Shown piece by piece: positions 41,220 to 50,121 of a DNA stretch of 64,000 nucleotides. The notes beneath the pieces are model-generated. The model searched no databases. It saw nothing but the letters and a program-made list of their open reading frames with translations, and was not told the origin of the DNA. This stretch comes from Facklamia miroungae (GTDB taxonomy: Bacteria; Bacillota; Bacilli; Lactobacillales; Aerococcaceae): the NCBI RefSeq assembly GCF_012396555.1, contig NZ_JAAXPS010000003.1:62001-126000 (forward strand). The letters run 5' to 3'. A program made the translations under genes and the position numbers. Positions within the stretch are counted from its first letter, which is position 1, and each line of letters starts with the position of its first letter.

Positions 41220-42260
41220 TTAAATTCGACTCCCTGCTTCAATCCATTGGCCTAATTCATGAACAGGAATGGCTTGTCGGACACACTTTCCTATTTCAAG
41301 TGGGATAATTAAGTGAATCGTTAGGTCTTGTTTTTTCTTGTCGTGATTAATGGCCTTCATTAAATCTTGGCTATCACAGTAATAAGTCTGGAATAGTCCT
41401 TGTTTTTGGTATAGATCTTCAAGAAGAGGAACAAATGATTGGCGGGCCCAACCCAATTTAAAACTAGCACGAGCCATCCATAATAGACCGATTGCGACTG
41501 CTTCACCATGGTTCACTTGGTGGTTGCTGATGCTTTCAATGGCATGGGCGAAAGTATGACCTAAATTAAGGTATTGTCTTTTACCCTGATCGTGAAGGTC
41601 ATTAGCAACATAGGCGTGTTTTATTTCTAAAGACCGTTTAATTAGATTCAAGTAGTTGAGTTGACTTTTATCTCGATTGATTTTCTCCAATAAAGCAGGG
41701 TCAGTAAGGATCGCGTATTTTATGATTTCTGCTAACCCATTGTTAATTTGTCTGATATCTAAGGTGTTTAGGTAGGAGCTATCGATATGAACCCAAGCGG
41801 GATGGTAGAAAGTACCCACTTGATTTTTATAGGCACCAAAATTAATGCCATTTTTACCCCCAATGGCAGAGTCAACCATAGCTAATAGAGTTGTCGGAAC
41901 TTGAATAAAGTTGATTCCTCTTAAATATGTGGCGGCTAAAAAGCCCCCTAAGTCACCAATGACGCCACCGCCAAAGGCAATCAAGCAATCAGACCGAGTA
42001 AGTCCTACTTCTACCATATGATTCATCACTTCTTGATAGCAAGCTAATGACTTTGATCCTTCTCCTGGAGGAACAATGTGGTAAGAAAAGGATGCTAACT
42101 GATCAAGTTGATCGATTTGTTCTTGGTAAAGGGTCGCCACATTTTGATCAGTTAGCAGAAACTTTTTGCCGCTCATTTGGCTTAAGCGCTCTTTTAATTG
42201 ACTAAAATGATCGTGTTCTAGATAGATCGGATAAGGAAAATCATTAAATTGGATGTCCAA
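41220..42260 (-). CDS. aroB: 3-Dehydroquinate synthase
   Basis: 346 residues. It cyclises DAHP, using NAD and a metal ion. Motifs: VPPGEGSKSLACYQEV, IAFGGGVIGDLGGFLAATYL, FIQVPTTLLAMVDSAIGGKN, NGLAEIIKYAIL, and LNLGHTFAHAIES with the metal-binding histidine. The start codon is TTG at 42260, six bases after a perfect AGGAGGG; no ATG is usable. It is the first gene of the operon, downstream of an attenuator-like leader. Confidence 0.95.
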   Translation of the reverse strand: MDIQFNDFPYPIYLEHDHFSQLKERLSQMSGKKFLLTDQNVATLYQEQIDQLDQLASFSYHIVPPGEGSKSLACYQEVMNHMVEVGLTRSDCLIAFGGGVIGDLGGFLAATYLRGINFIQVPTTLLAMVDSAIGGKNGINFGAYKNQVGTFYHPAWVHIDSSYLNTLDIRQINNGLAEIIKYAILTDPALLEKINRDKSQLNYLNLIKRSLEIKHAYVANDLHDQGKRQYLNLGHTFAHAIESISNHQVNHGEAVAIGLLWMARASFKLGWARQSFVPLLEDLYQKQGLFQTYYCDSQDLMKAINHDKKKQDLTIHLIIPLEIGKCVRQAIPVHELGQWIEAGSRI

Positions 42261-42276
42261 AACGTGCCCTCCTAAA

Positions 42277-42336
42277 CAAAAATAGGAGCCCTGATAAAAT
42301 CAGAGCTCCGCTAAAGACGTATAATAAAACAGCGGA
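42277..42336 (-). promoter_or_regulatory. Transcription attenuator in the aroB leader
   Basis: On the minus strand a terminator hairpin (42285-42309; arms GGAGCTCTGAT and ATCAGGGCTCC) is followed by TATTTTTG just before the aroB ribosome binding site. An alternative hairpin pairs TCCGCT (42331-42336) with AGCGGA (42307-42312), and AGCGGA shares bases with the terminator's 5' arm, so the two exclude each other. This is the classic antiterminator/terminator layout. A further seven-base stem (TTTACAG with CTGTAAA, 42370-42394) lies upstream. No T-box motif is present. Confidence 0.7.
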
Positions 42337-42364
42337 AGATAAAAGGCATCGCATGACCGTTCAT
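42311..42364 (-). CDS. Possible 17-residue leader peptide of the aro operon
   Basis: An ATG-led frame in the aroB leader reads MNGHAMPFIFRCFIIRL and stops in the 3' arm of the antiterminator. Three Phe codons lie within six residues. A GGGAAG lies 14 bases upstream, which is too far for a good ribosome site. A stalled ribosome on the Phe codons would cover the antiterminator's 5' arm and so favour termination, the reverse of classic amino-acid attenuation. The frame may be chance. Confidence 0.3.
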   Translation of the reverse strand: MNGHAMPFIFRCFIIRL

Positions 42365-42434
42365 TTCGTTTTACAGCAACTTCCCATCTGTAAATACTTT
42401 ACGCACCTTTTATACTCTGTTTAACTTCTCTTTC

Positions 42435-42462
42435 ATTATAGGCGAATGTTAGCGCTTGTCAA
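42435..42462 (-). promoter_or_regulatory. Promoter of the aro operon
   Basis: On the minus strand a perfect -35 TTGACA (42457-42462) and a perfect -10 TATAAT (42435-42440) lie 16 bases apart. Transcription should start near 42428, leaving a leader of about 170 bases before aroB. Confidence 0.9.
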
Positions 42463-42594
42463 TCTGTGAAAGATTAAAACAGTTAAAAATAAACAAATGC
42501 TTTTAAGCATTTTTACAATAAATAAACTATGATAAGATAAGTTTGGAACCAGTTCATAAAAACAACTGAGAATGTACTGACAAGGAGAAACTCT

Positions 42595-44613
42595 ATGAAG
42601 TTTGTTATCATTGATAATTATGATTCTTATACCTACAATCTTTTTCAATTAATAGCCAAAGTCACCCAAGAAATTCCCTTGGTTATTAAAAATGATCAAA
42701 TGTCCTATGATGAATTTCAGCAACTTGATTTTGATGCGATTGTTATTTCACCAGGGCCTGGCAACCCGCAAAATCCGCTGGATTTTGGTTTATGCCGCGA
42801 AGTGATTGAAAAGCAAGAGCGACCGATTTTAGGTATCTGTTTAGGCCAACAAGGGATCTATTACCTCAATGGTGGAGAAAATATATTGGCTCCTCAGCCT
42901 GTTCATGGTCGATTGAGTGAAATCAGACACAATAATCAAGGTTTGTTTAAAGACTTGCCCCAAGATTTTAAAGTGACACGCTATCATTCTTTAGTTTGTA
43001 AGGAAGAAGATTTAGAGAACATCCAAATTGATGCGCGCACGCATGATGGCTTAATTATGGGGATTTCTCATCGCAGTAAACCTCAATACGCGGTTCAATT
43101 TCATCCTGAATCGATCGCTTCGCAAGAAGGAGAACAGTTAATCGTTAATTTTATCCATATAGTGAAAGCTTACCAAGCTCAATCCCTGCCTATATTTATT
43201 GAAAAACAAGCCTTCACTAGAACGAGTCAAATGGTGTTTGACCAACTTTATCAAATGAATAAACAGACACACTGGTTAGATTCGAGTCAAGTAACCGAAG
43301 GTATGTCTCGCTTCTCAATTATCGCTCAGGCAGGTCCTTATCATGGGCACCGTTTAGAATACTCTGTAACGACTAATCAGATAGTGAAGAAGGATCAAAC
43401 GGGTAAAGAAGTATTGATTCAGCAAGATATCTTCACCTATTTGGAACAAAACCAGCCTCGATGGTCTGTTCACCCAGACTTACCCTTTGACTTTCAATTG
43501 GGTTACATAGGATACTTTGGTTACGAATTAAAGAGTTTGACCGAAGGACCGAATCAGCATCAGTCACCGTATCCAGATGTCATATTAGATTACATCGATC
43601 GAGCAGTGATTATCGATCATCTCGAAAACCAACTCTATTTTTTATCCTATAAAGATGATAAGGATTGGCTAAAAGATTTAGATTTTTCAAAGGTTTATAC
43701 TTCAGCGATTGAAAAAGAAGACCCTGTTATGGAGGCCTTCGATCAACCGACGATTGCTTGGGCTATGGATCGCAGGGACTATTTGAAAGCTATCCACCAA
43801 TGTCAAGACTACATTCGTCAAGGAGAGTCTTATGAAATTTGTTTAACCAACCGTTTGGATGTCGAAGACCAGCTAGATGCCTATAAATATTATCAAGCCT
43901 TACGTCAAGCCAGTCCCGCACCTTATGCAGCCTTTTTAACTTTTGATGATTTTGCTGTTGCATGTTCTTCTATGGAAAAATTCTTAACACTTGATCGCAA
44001 TGGAAGAGTGCAAACCAAGCCGATCAAAGGAACAGCTAAAAGAGGTCAAACCCCAGCAGAAGATCAAGCAATTATTCATGCTTTAGCAACCGAAGAAAAG
44101 ACCATGGCCGAAAACTTGATGATTGTAGACCTGTTGCGGAATGACTTAGGAAAGGTCTGCCAAATTGGAACAGTATCCGTTCCAAAGTTGATGGCCGTTG
44201 AAAGCTATTCAACCCTTCATCAATTAGTGACGACCGTTCAAGGCTTTCTTGCTAAAAATGTTACACCTATTGAACTATTTAAGGCATGCTTCCCTGGTGG
44301 TTCAATGACAGGGGCGCCGAAGTACCGGACCCTTGAATTAATCGATCAATTAGAAGGACGTCCTCGAGGTATCTACTCAGGGGCTATTGGCTATATTGCT
44401 AATAATGGGTGTATGGATTTAAACATTGTTATACGTACAGCGGTTATTGAAGAAGAAAAGACTAGTATCGGTCTAGGGGGAGCAATTATTGCCCTTTCAG
44501 ATCCAGAAGAGGAATACCAAGAGACCTTAGTCAAAGCCCAAGGAGCGCTTAATGCCTTAAAAACCTATTACCATCTACCTTCTAACTATCAATTTAAAAT
44601 TAAAGGAGCCTAG
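42595..44613 (+). CDS. pabAB: Aminodeoxychorismate synthase, PabA-PabB fusion
   Basis: 672 residues. Residues 1-195 are the glutamine amidotransferase (FVIIDNYDSYTYNLFQL, ISPGPGNPQNP, ILGICLGQQGIYY with the catalytic cysteine, VQFHPESIAS). The rest is the chorismate-binding subunit (EICLTNRLDV, TKPIKGTAKRGQTPAEDQ, GSMTGAPKYRTLELIDQLEG, YSGAIGYI, IRTAVIE, LGGAIIALSDPEEEYQETL). The lysine in PIKGT marks aminodeoxychorismate synthase; anthranilate synthases have alanine there. With pabC it makes p-aminobenzoate. It is divergent from aroB, with AAGGAG before the ATG. Confidence 0.95.
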   Translation: MKFVIIDNYDSYTYNLFQLIAKVTQEIPLVIKNDQMSYDEFQQLDFDAIVISPGPGNPQNPLDFGLCREVIEKQERPILGICLGQQGIYYLNGGENILAPQPVHGRLSEIRHNNQGLFKDLPQDFKVTRYHSLVCKEEDLENIQIDARTHDGLIMGISHRSKPQYAVQFHPESIASQEGEQLIVNFIHIVKAYQAQSLPIFIEKQAFTRTSQMVFDQLYQMNKQTHWLDSSQVTEGMSRFSIIAQAGPYHGHRLEYSVTTNQIVKKDQTGKEVLIQQDIFTYLEQNQPRWSVHPDLPFDFQLGYIGYFGYELKSLTEGPNQHQSPYPDVILDYIDRAVIIDHLENQLYFLSYKDDKDWLKDLDFSKVYTSAIEKEDPVMEAFDQPTIAWAMDRRDYLKAIHQCQDYIRQGESYEICLTNRLDVEDQLDAYKYYQALRQASPAPYAAFLTFDDFAVACSSMEKFLTLDRNGRVQTKPIKGTAKRGQTPAEDQAIIHALATEEKTMAENLMIVDLLRNDLGKVCQIGTVSVPKLMAVESYSTLHQLVTTVQGFLAKNVTPIELFKACFPGGSMTGAPKYRTLELIDQLEGRPRGIYSGAIGYIANNGCMDLNIVIRTAVIEEEKTSIGLGGAIIALSDPEEEYQETLVKAQGALNALKTYYHLPSNYQFKIKGA

Positions 44614-44618
44614 CTATA

Positions 44619-45111
44619 TTGAATAATAAAATGAGATTTGAGACGCCTATGTCATTGAACTTAACAATTGAGAGTGACCCCGATCGAAAAGTAGAAATTG
44701 TTAAAATGATTTTAGCAGATTTGCCAGAATGGTTTGGAATTGAACAAGCGGTACATTTTTACATAGAAGATGCAAAGAGCAGTCAGTGTTTTGTGGTAAC
44801 GGATCATGAGCTTCCTGTAGCTTTTTGCTACCGTTTCAAACTCTAGCTCGGATTGCGCTGAGATTATTTGCATGGCAGTTAAAAAGCAATATCATCATAA
44901 AGGATTAGGGCGTTTATTGATAGAAGCTATTGAAAACGAAACTTCTAAAAAATATGGACTACTACAAGTGAAAACAGTAGATGAAGGACATTATCCACAA
45001 TATGATGAGACAAATGTCTTTTATCAAAAATGTGGCTTTAAGAAATTAGAAGTTTTTCCAGATTTGTGGAATAAAAATAATCCGTGTCTTATTTTGGTCA
45101 AAGCCTTATAA
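44619..45111 (+). pseudogene. GNAT acetyltransferase, single frameshift
   Basis: A TTG at 44619 lies ten bases after AAAGGAG. The first frame gives LNLTIESDPDRKVEIVKMIL to ELPVAF; the T5 run at 44822-44826 then throws it out of frame. With four T it would continue FATVSNSSSDCAEIICMAVK into KQYHHKGLGRLLIEAIENE, the acetyl-CoA motif (K-G-L-G), and NVFYQKCGFKKLEV, typical of GNAT enzymes. The full protein would be about 164 residues. Only one base separates it from an intact gene, so it may be recently lost, phase-variable, or a sequencing error. Substrate unknown. Confidence 0.8.
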
Positions 45112-45136
45112 AAGCTATATACGAGGAGACAAGTTT

Positions 45137-45901
45137 ATGAGAGACCTTCAGTTAAAAGAAGATCTATTTTTTATATCTGAAATTTTTTTGAAAGAACATA
45201 AATATCGCATGGCTAATCAATTGATTTTATCTGTAAAAGAATACCAAAAACATAGTGATTACCACACAGTTAATAACATAAGTAATCATCGGTCTTGGAC
45301 TCTCAAGTGTGACTTTGTTTTGGTCGCACCGCCGGGTTGGTACGAATCTCAAGATCAACACTTTCAAAAAGAACTATTTAATGAAGTGAAAAAAAATGGA
45401 AGCTTTTTGATCGATGAACAACAAATAATTACAAGTAATTATTGGCGCCATTTAGACCAGCAAAGCAAGAGAAGATGGATTGAGACTGAAGATGAGTCAT
45501 TAAGCCTAACAGATATTGATGAAATTGAAAATTATGAGTATTTAAAGAAATACCACAATATCTTTCCTAATAATCATGGTCCTAATTGTTTTGCGGCTTG
45601 TTTATATGCAATAACTAAGAATGAATTCATTTTAGATCAATGGGTTTGGCAAGAGACTTTCTTACAAACCTTAAGCCGAAACAATTACCGAAGGGTTAAG
45701 GATAATTATTTTCAAGCAAAAGATGTCATTTGTTTTTTAAAAGAGGATCATTTAATACATACTTGTTTTGTTTTAAATAAAGCTTATTGTTTTAATAAAA
45801 ATGGTCAAACTTTCCACGAACCATGGAAGATTGTTGATTTGTCTGAAGTTTTTCAAACCTTTTCGGATAGCAAGTATAGCATCTATCGCAAAAGTCAGTA
45901 A
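45137..45901 (+). CDS. Unknown protein, possible papain-like fold
   Basis: 254 residues with an AGGAGAC site before the ATG. I do not recognise the family. Its second half has the spacing of a cysteine-protease-like domain: FPNNHGPNCFAACLYAITKN (Cys at the start of a helix, about residue 153), then LIHTCFVLNKAYCF with a histidine on a strand, then FHEPWKIVDL. The first half (residues 1-110) has no cue. No signal peptide or membrane segment is seen. The protease-like reading is inference from pattern only. It lies between a broken acetyltransferase gene and an insertion-sequence relic. Confidence 0.6.
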   Translation: MRDLQLKEDLFFISEIFLKEHKYRMANQLILSVKEYQKHSDYHTVNNISNHRSWTLKCDFVLVAPPGWYESQDQHFQKELFNEVKKNGSFLIDEQQIITSNYWRHLDQQSKRRWIETEDESLSLTDIDEIENYEYLKKYHNIFPNNHGPNCFAACLYAITKNEFILDQWVWQETFLQTLSRNNYRRVKDNYFQAKDVICFLKEDHLIHTCFVLNKAYCFNKNGQTFHEPWKIVDLSEVFQTFSDSKYSIYRKSQ

Positions 45902-45912
45902 TCAAGATTAGT

Positions 45913-47266
45913 GGCTGGGACAAAAGCCCTGAATAAATGAAATCCGAGCAACGATAAAATCGTTGATCGGATTTTATTAAAAATATAAATATAAAAAGCG
46001 TTTCCTACTATCATAGTAATAATTACGAGCCATTTAGGAGGGCTTTCTATTTACCAACAGTAGACTATGAATCAACTTACTTGCCATTTGAAATTGATTG
46101 TCTATTACCTGAAAATTCTTTTACTTATCTAATTCATGAAGTGGTCGAACAGATACCAGAAGTAAACATTCCCCCATTTGAATCCGTTGATGGGCGACCT
46201 ACTTATCATCCTCGTATCCTACTTAAAGCATTATTATTTGTTTATTCTGAGGGAGATTCTTCAGGACGTCGGATACAAAAGATAATGGAAGAAAATCATT
46301 GACCGTTAAGAAGCAAAGCTCACCCATTCGGTGACAACCTATTTTAACGCACAGATTCAACACGAGATTCAGTAGGCGATGTCATTCGATCAAACTGAGA
46401 CCTTATTCGAAGACCTCGTTACTATTAAGCAGCTCTTAAGCGAAGAAATTGAAACACTTAACTGCACGATTGAATCGAAGCCTGTTGCCGGACTTGATGA
46501 ACGTAGACACAAGCGCCGTCGCCCTATAAAGTATCATCGAAAAATTGTACAGAATTTCATTCCTTGAAAAAATATATCACTTATCAAACGCCATTCAACG
46601 GACGCAATAGCTTTTCTAAGATAGAGCTTGACGCAACATTTATTCCTATGAATGAAGAAACTGTGCGTAATGATCCACTCAAGCCGAGTTATAATGTTTA
46701 GATTGCCACTCATTCCATTTGTTGAGCAATTTTCCCATCCACCGCGTCGTACTATCGCTGACACCGGATATGGTAGTGATGAAAATTTAACTTAATTAAC
46801 CTACCATGGGTAGAAGCGCATTATTAAATATAATCTATTTGAGAAAGAATGGACGAAGAAATGTCATCGGATCCTTAAATTTAAGGGGAACTAGCAAATC
46901 GACTCCCAAGCAAAGACAAACACGTTGACTGAAGGAAGAATTTAGTATTATCATCATACGCGCTAAGAGAAAACACGAAGTGGTTATGAAAGTATGTTCG
47001 AAGTTTTTATCTGGCGAAGGGAGAAGGCACTCTTCAGTCAATGATAGTTTGATGTAAAGGCTGTATTCGGTCAGGTAAAGGCCAATTTAGGTCTCAGTCG
47101 GCTCCACCGACGTGGTAAAGATAATGTGAAGACCAAAGGAGGACTGGTATTTATGGCCAATAATCTACGTAAATACACAAAGCAACGAGCCTAGAAGGGG
47201 AAATAACTTTCCTTTCTAGGCTCGCTGCGTTTTAAGAGACGAATGAGGAGACCTTTTGTCCCAGCC
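45913..47266 (+). mobile_element. Decayed IS1182-family insertion sequence
   Basis: Terminal inverted repeats GGCTGGGACAAAAG (45913-45926) and its exact complement (47253-47266) bound 1354 bases. Inside are the remains of one transposase. Stem-loops lie just inside both ends (45940-45973 and about 47189-47222). No clear target duplication was seen. The element is shorter than intact relatives, so it has internal deletions. Confidence 0.85.
46048..47194 (+). pseudogene. IS1182-family transposase remnant
   Basis: The start reads YLPTVDYESTYLPFEIDCLL then EVVEQIPEVNIPPFESVDGR and HPRILLKALLFVYSEG, the N-terminal domain typical of IS1182 transposases. The end reads VFGQVKANLGLSRLHRRGKD then GLVFMANNLRKYTKQRA before a TAG at 47192-47194, their usual C-terminus. 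Between these, several frameshifts and stops and probable deletions leave only scraps. It cannot be active. Confidence 0.85.
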
Positions 47267-47271
47267 CTATT

Positions 47272-49425
47272 TTATTTAGCCTGATTAAGCGTTCGTAAAC
47301 TATTGAGGACAGCAAGTATCGTTACTCCTACATCAGCCACGATGGCCATCCACATGGATGAATAGCCTATTGTAGCAAGTATCAAGAAGAGAATCTTAAT
47401 TCCTAGAGCAAAAATAATGTTCTGACGGGCTATGTGCAAGGCTTTTCGAGCAATTTTAATAGCGCGAGGAAGTTTGGCTAGGGAATCATTCATGATCACA
47501 ATATCCGCTGATTCAATAGCAGCATCTGAACCCATTCCGCCCATAGCAATTCCTATATCGGCACGGGCCAAGGCAGGAGCATCATTAATTCCGTCGCCGA
47601 TAAAGGCAACACTGGAAGTATTGTTTTTAGAAGATTGAGTATTTACGCTCTCTATAATAGTCTCCAGTTCTGCCATCTTTTCTTGCGGTAACAAGTTACC
47701 TTTTGCCTGATCAATACCCACTAGTTGAGCAATTTCATCAACGGTCGCTTGATTATCACCAGAAAGCAAAATGGTAGATGATATGCCTAATTGATGTAAT
47801 TCTTTCAGCGCTGATTGAGAATCTGGCTTGATCTGGTCTTTAATGAGAACGTAACCTTGATATTCTTGGTTAATGCTGAGATAAACGACTGTGGCAGCAG
47901 TCTTTAATTCTGGCACTTCAATCGTGAATTGATCCATCAAGTCTTTGTTTCCGGCGAGAAGCGTTTTGCCATCTACAATTCCTTTCAACCCTTTACCGCT
48001 AATTGTTTCCACTTCTTGGACACGGTCAGGGTCCAAGGTTTGACCATAAGCTTCCTGAATTGAAAGAGCAATCGGATGGTGAGATTGACTTTCTAAGTGA
48101 GCCAACATTTCTAAAAATTTCTCATCGCTTAAATGCAAGGATTCCACTTGATCAATAGCAAAGTTACCTTGAGTGATTGTTCCGGTTTTATCTAAAACCA
48201 GGGTCTTAACCTTAGTGAGGGTTTCGAGGAAATTGCCACCTTTAACCATGATACCTTCACGTGCTGCTGCGCCGATCCCACCATAGAAACTCATAGGAAC
48301 AGAAACAACTAAGGCACAAGGACATGAGATAACTAAAAATTGTAAGGCACGGTAAAAGCTTGTTGACAAAGAAATATCACTAAAAAAGATAGGAGGTAAA
48401 ACGGCCAAAAGAACTGCTAAACCAACCACGACGGGTGTATAGATACGAGCAAATCGAGTAATAAACTTTTCGGTTGGCGCTTTTTTAGATGAAGCATTTT
48501 CGACTAAGTCGATAATTTGACTAACAGTTGAATCTTTGAAAGTCTTAGTTACTTTAGCAGTCAGCTGAGAACTTAAGTTGATAGAGCCTGAATAGAGGGT
48601 ATCGCCTTCTTTTAAACTTTGTGGTAAAGATTCTCCTGTAATCGCTGAATGGTCAACTTGCGATTGACCATTGATAATTTGGCCATCTAAAGGCACTTTA
48701 TCTCCTACTGCTACGACGAATTCTTGACCTTCGACCAATTCGCGCGGATCAATTTTACTTAAAGACCCATCCGTTTGCTGGATGCGGGCAAAGTCAGGAC
48801 GAATCGCCATTAAAGATTGAATGGATTGACGGGATTGTTCAACAGCCCGGTCTTGAAACCATTCGCCGATGGAATAAAACAGCATAACAGCAACCGCTTC
48901 AGGGTACTCACCAATCGCAAAGGCACCAAGGGTAGCAATCGTCATTAAGAAGTTTTCTTCTAACCAGTCCTTATTTTTAATTTTGTTCCAAGTAGTTTTA
49001 AGTACATTCTGACCGATGAATAGATAGGTCAACCCAAAATAGCCAACTAAAAGCCATTCAGAAGAAATATGATTTGTTAAAAAGAATCCTAAGATAAACA
49101 AAGGAATGGTAATTAAAATACGCCAACCTTCGCTATCAAGCACGCTTTTACTATTATTATTTTCATCAAGGTCTAGATTTGATTCCTCTTCTAGCTCAAA
49201 GAGTGGAACCAGTTTCACCCCTTGTTCGACTTCTTGTACATTTTTCTCCAAGCTTTGAATGAGATTAGGCTCCATCACTTGGTCTGTGTCGATCGTTAAT
49301 TGTGCTTGTGCGAAGTTAACCGTCACTTTGACTTGATTTAAATTGTTTAAGCGTGTTTCAATTTTTTGAGCACAGTTAGCACAGGACAAGCCTTGCATTT
49401 TAAATTTATAAGTCATTATTATCAT
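47272..49425 (-). CDS. cadA: Heavy-metal P1B-type ATPase
   Basis: 717 residues. It pumps Zn2+, Cd2+ or Pb2+ out of the cell. An N-terminal metal-binding domain (KMQGLSCANCAQKIETRLNN) is followed by membrane helices with the ion-binding SCPCALVVS motif, the phosphorylation site DKTGTITQG, the SHHPIALSI region of metal pumps, and the hinge GDGINDAPALARADIGIAMG. The C-terminal DVGVTILAVLNSLR is typical of CadA. I start it at the ATG at 49425 because AGGAAG lies four bases before; the ORF is open further upstream. It overlaps cadC and stops six bases from the IS relic. Confidence 0.95.
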   Translation of the reverse strand: MIIMTYKFKMQGLSCANCAQKIETRLNNLNQVKVTVNFAQAQLTIDTDQVMEPNLIQSLEKNVQEVEQGVKLVPLFELEEESNLDLDENNNSKSVLDSEGWRILITIPLFILGFFLTNHISSEWLLVGYFGLTYLFIGQNVLKTTWNKIKNKDWLEENFLMTIATLGAFAIGEYPEAVAVMLFYSIGEWFQDRAVEQSRQSIQSLMAIRPDFARIQQTDGSLSKIDPRELVEGQEFVVAVGDKVPLDGQIINGQSQVDHSAITGESLPQSLKEGDTLYSGSINLSSQLTAKVTKTFKDSTVSQIIDLVENASSKKAPTEKFITRFARIYTPVVVGLAVLLAVLPPIFFSDISLSTSFYRALQFLVISCPCALVVSVPMSFYGGIGAAAREGIMVKGGNFLETLTKVKTLVLDKTGTITQGNFAIDQVESLHLSDEKFLEMLAHLESQSHHPIALSIQEAYGQTLDPDRVQEVETISGKGLKGIVDGKTLLAGNKDLMDQFTIEVPELKTAATVVYLSINQEYQGYVLIKDQIKPDSQSALKELHQLGISSTILLSGDNQATVDEIAQLVGIDQAKGNLLPQEKMAELETIIESVNTQSSKNNTSSVAFIGDGINDAPALARADIGIAMGGMGSDAAIESADIVIMNDSLAKLPRAIKIARKALHIARQNIIFALGIKILFLILATIGYSSMWMAIVADVGVTILAVLNSLRTLNQAK

Positions 49426-49774
49426 TTCTTCCTTCCCCTGCATGCTCCAATGCGTTGTTATATAAAATACGCACATGGTCATCAGCAATTGAATAATAAA
49501 CAACGCGTCCTTCTTTGCGTTTTTTAACTAAATTTAATTTAAATAGATAAGCGAGTTGATGAGAAGTGGCAGACTTTGACATACCAATTAAGTAGCCCAA
49601 ATCGCAAACACACAACTCTGATTGTAGCAGGTACCATAAAATTTTTGCGCGGGTGGGTTCCGCTAGTGCTTTGAAGAGTTTGATTAGAATTTCAAAATGT
49701 TCTGGATTGAGAGGCACTTCTTGAGCTTTCTTAATCGCTTCAGGATGAATCGTATTTTCTTGACAAGTATCCAT
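49406..49774 (-). CDS. cadC: ArsR/SmtB-family metal sensor (CadC/CzrA-like)
   Basis: 122 residues. A winged helix-turn-helix repressor: LIKLFKALAEPTRAKILWYL, SELCVCDLGYLIGMSKSATSHQLAYLFK and the wing KRKEGRVVYYS. ELCVCDL carries the two cysteines of the alpha-3 metal site, and Cys4 in MDTCQ may complete it as in CadC. DDHVRILYNNALEH also has alpha-5 site residues (Asp, His and a later His) seen in CzrA. It would release DNA on binding metal. Its gene leads the operon and overlaps cadA. Confidence 0.9.
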   Translation of the reverse strand: MDTCQENTIHPEAIKKAQEVPLNPEHFEILIKLFKALAEPTRAKILWYLLQSELCVCDLGYLIGMSKSATSHQLAYLFKLNLVKKRKEGRVVYYSIADDHVRILYNNALEHAGEGRNDNNDL

Positions 49775-49818
49775 CGCAAGACCTACTTTCTGTATACAAA
49801 TAGTAAAAATTATTATTT

Positions 49819-49842
49819 ATAGTTGAATGAACATTCAACTAT
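49819..49842 (-). promoter_or_regulatory. ArsR-family operator
   Basis: Arms ATAGTTGAATG and CATTCAACTAT form a perfect 11-base inverted repeat around two bases. It matches the ATA-x-x-TGAA-centre-TTCA-x-x-TAT pattern of ArsR/SmtB operators and lies just downstream of the cad promoter, where a bound repressor would block transcription. Confidence 0.9.
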
Positions 49843-49851
49843 TACAAGTTA

Positions 49852-49880
49852 AATATACCACTCGCTATTTTCATTGTCAA
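49852..49880 (-). promoter_or_regulatory. Promoter of the cadCA operon
   Basis: On the minus strand a perfect -35 TTGACA (49875-49880) and a -10 TATATT (49852-49857) are exactly 17 bases apart. Confidence 0.85.
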
Positions 49881-50121
49881 TGGAGTATAAATAACTATGA
49901 CAAAGGGGTGCTTAACTATATATAAAAACTGACTCCTAAATGAATAGAAGTCAGGTAGAAAGAGTAAACGATTAAAAAATAAATAAGTAAAATAGTATAT
50001 AGATTGAGGGCCTTTGAGTAGACGTTAGTGAGTTGAATTGACTGTTTTAAAAGGAAGTTTAATAAAGTAGAGGTTAGTTTATGAATCTTATTTATCATTT
50101 CATTGAAATAGGATTCTTTGA

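Noticed and set aside
42277-42434. T-box riboswitch in the aroB leader
   Set aside because: The conserved T-box sequence and specifier-loop layout are absent; only an antiterminator/terminator pair is seen.
42595-44613. Anthranilate synthase (TrpE-TrpG fusion)
   Set aside because: The PIKGT motif with lysine and the nearby pabC point to aminodeoxychorismate synthase.
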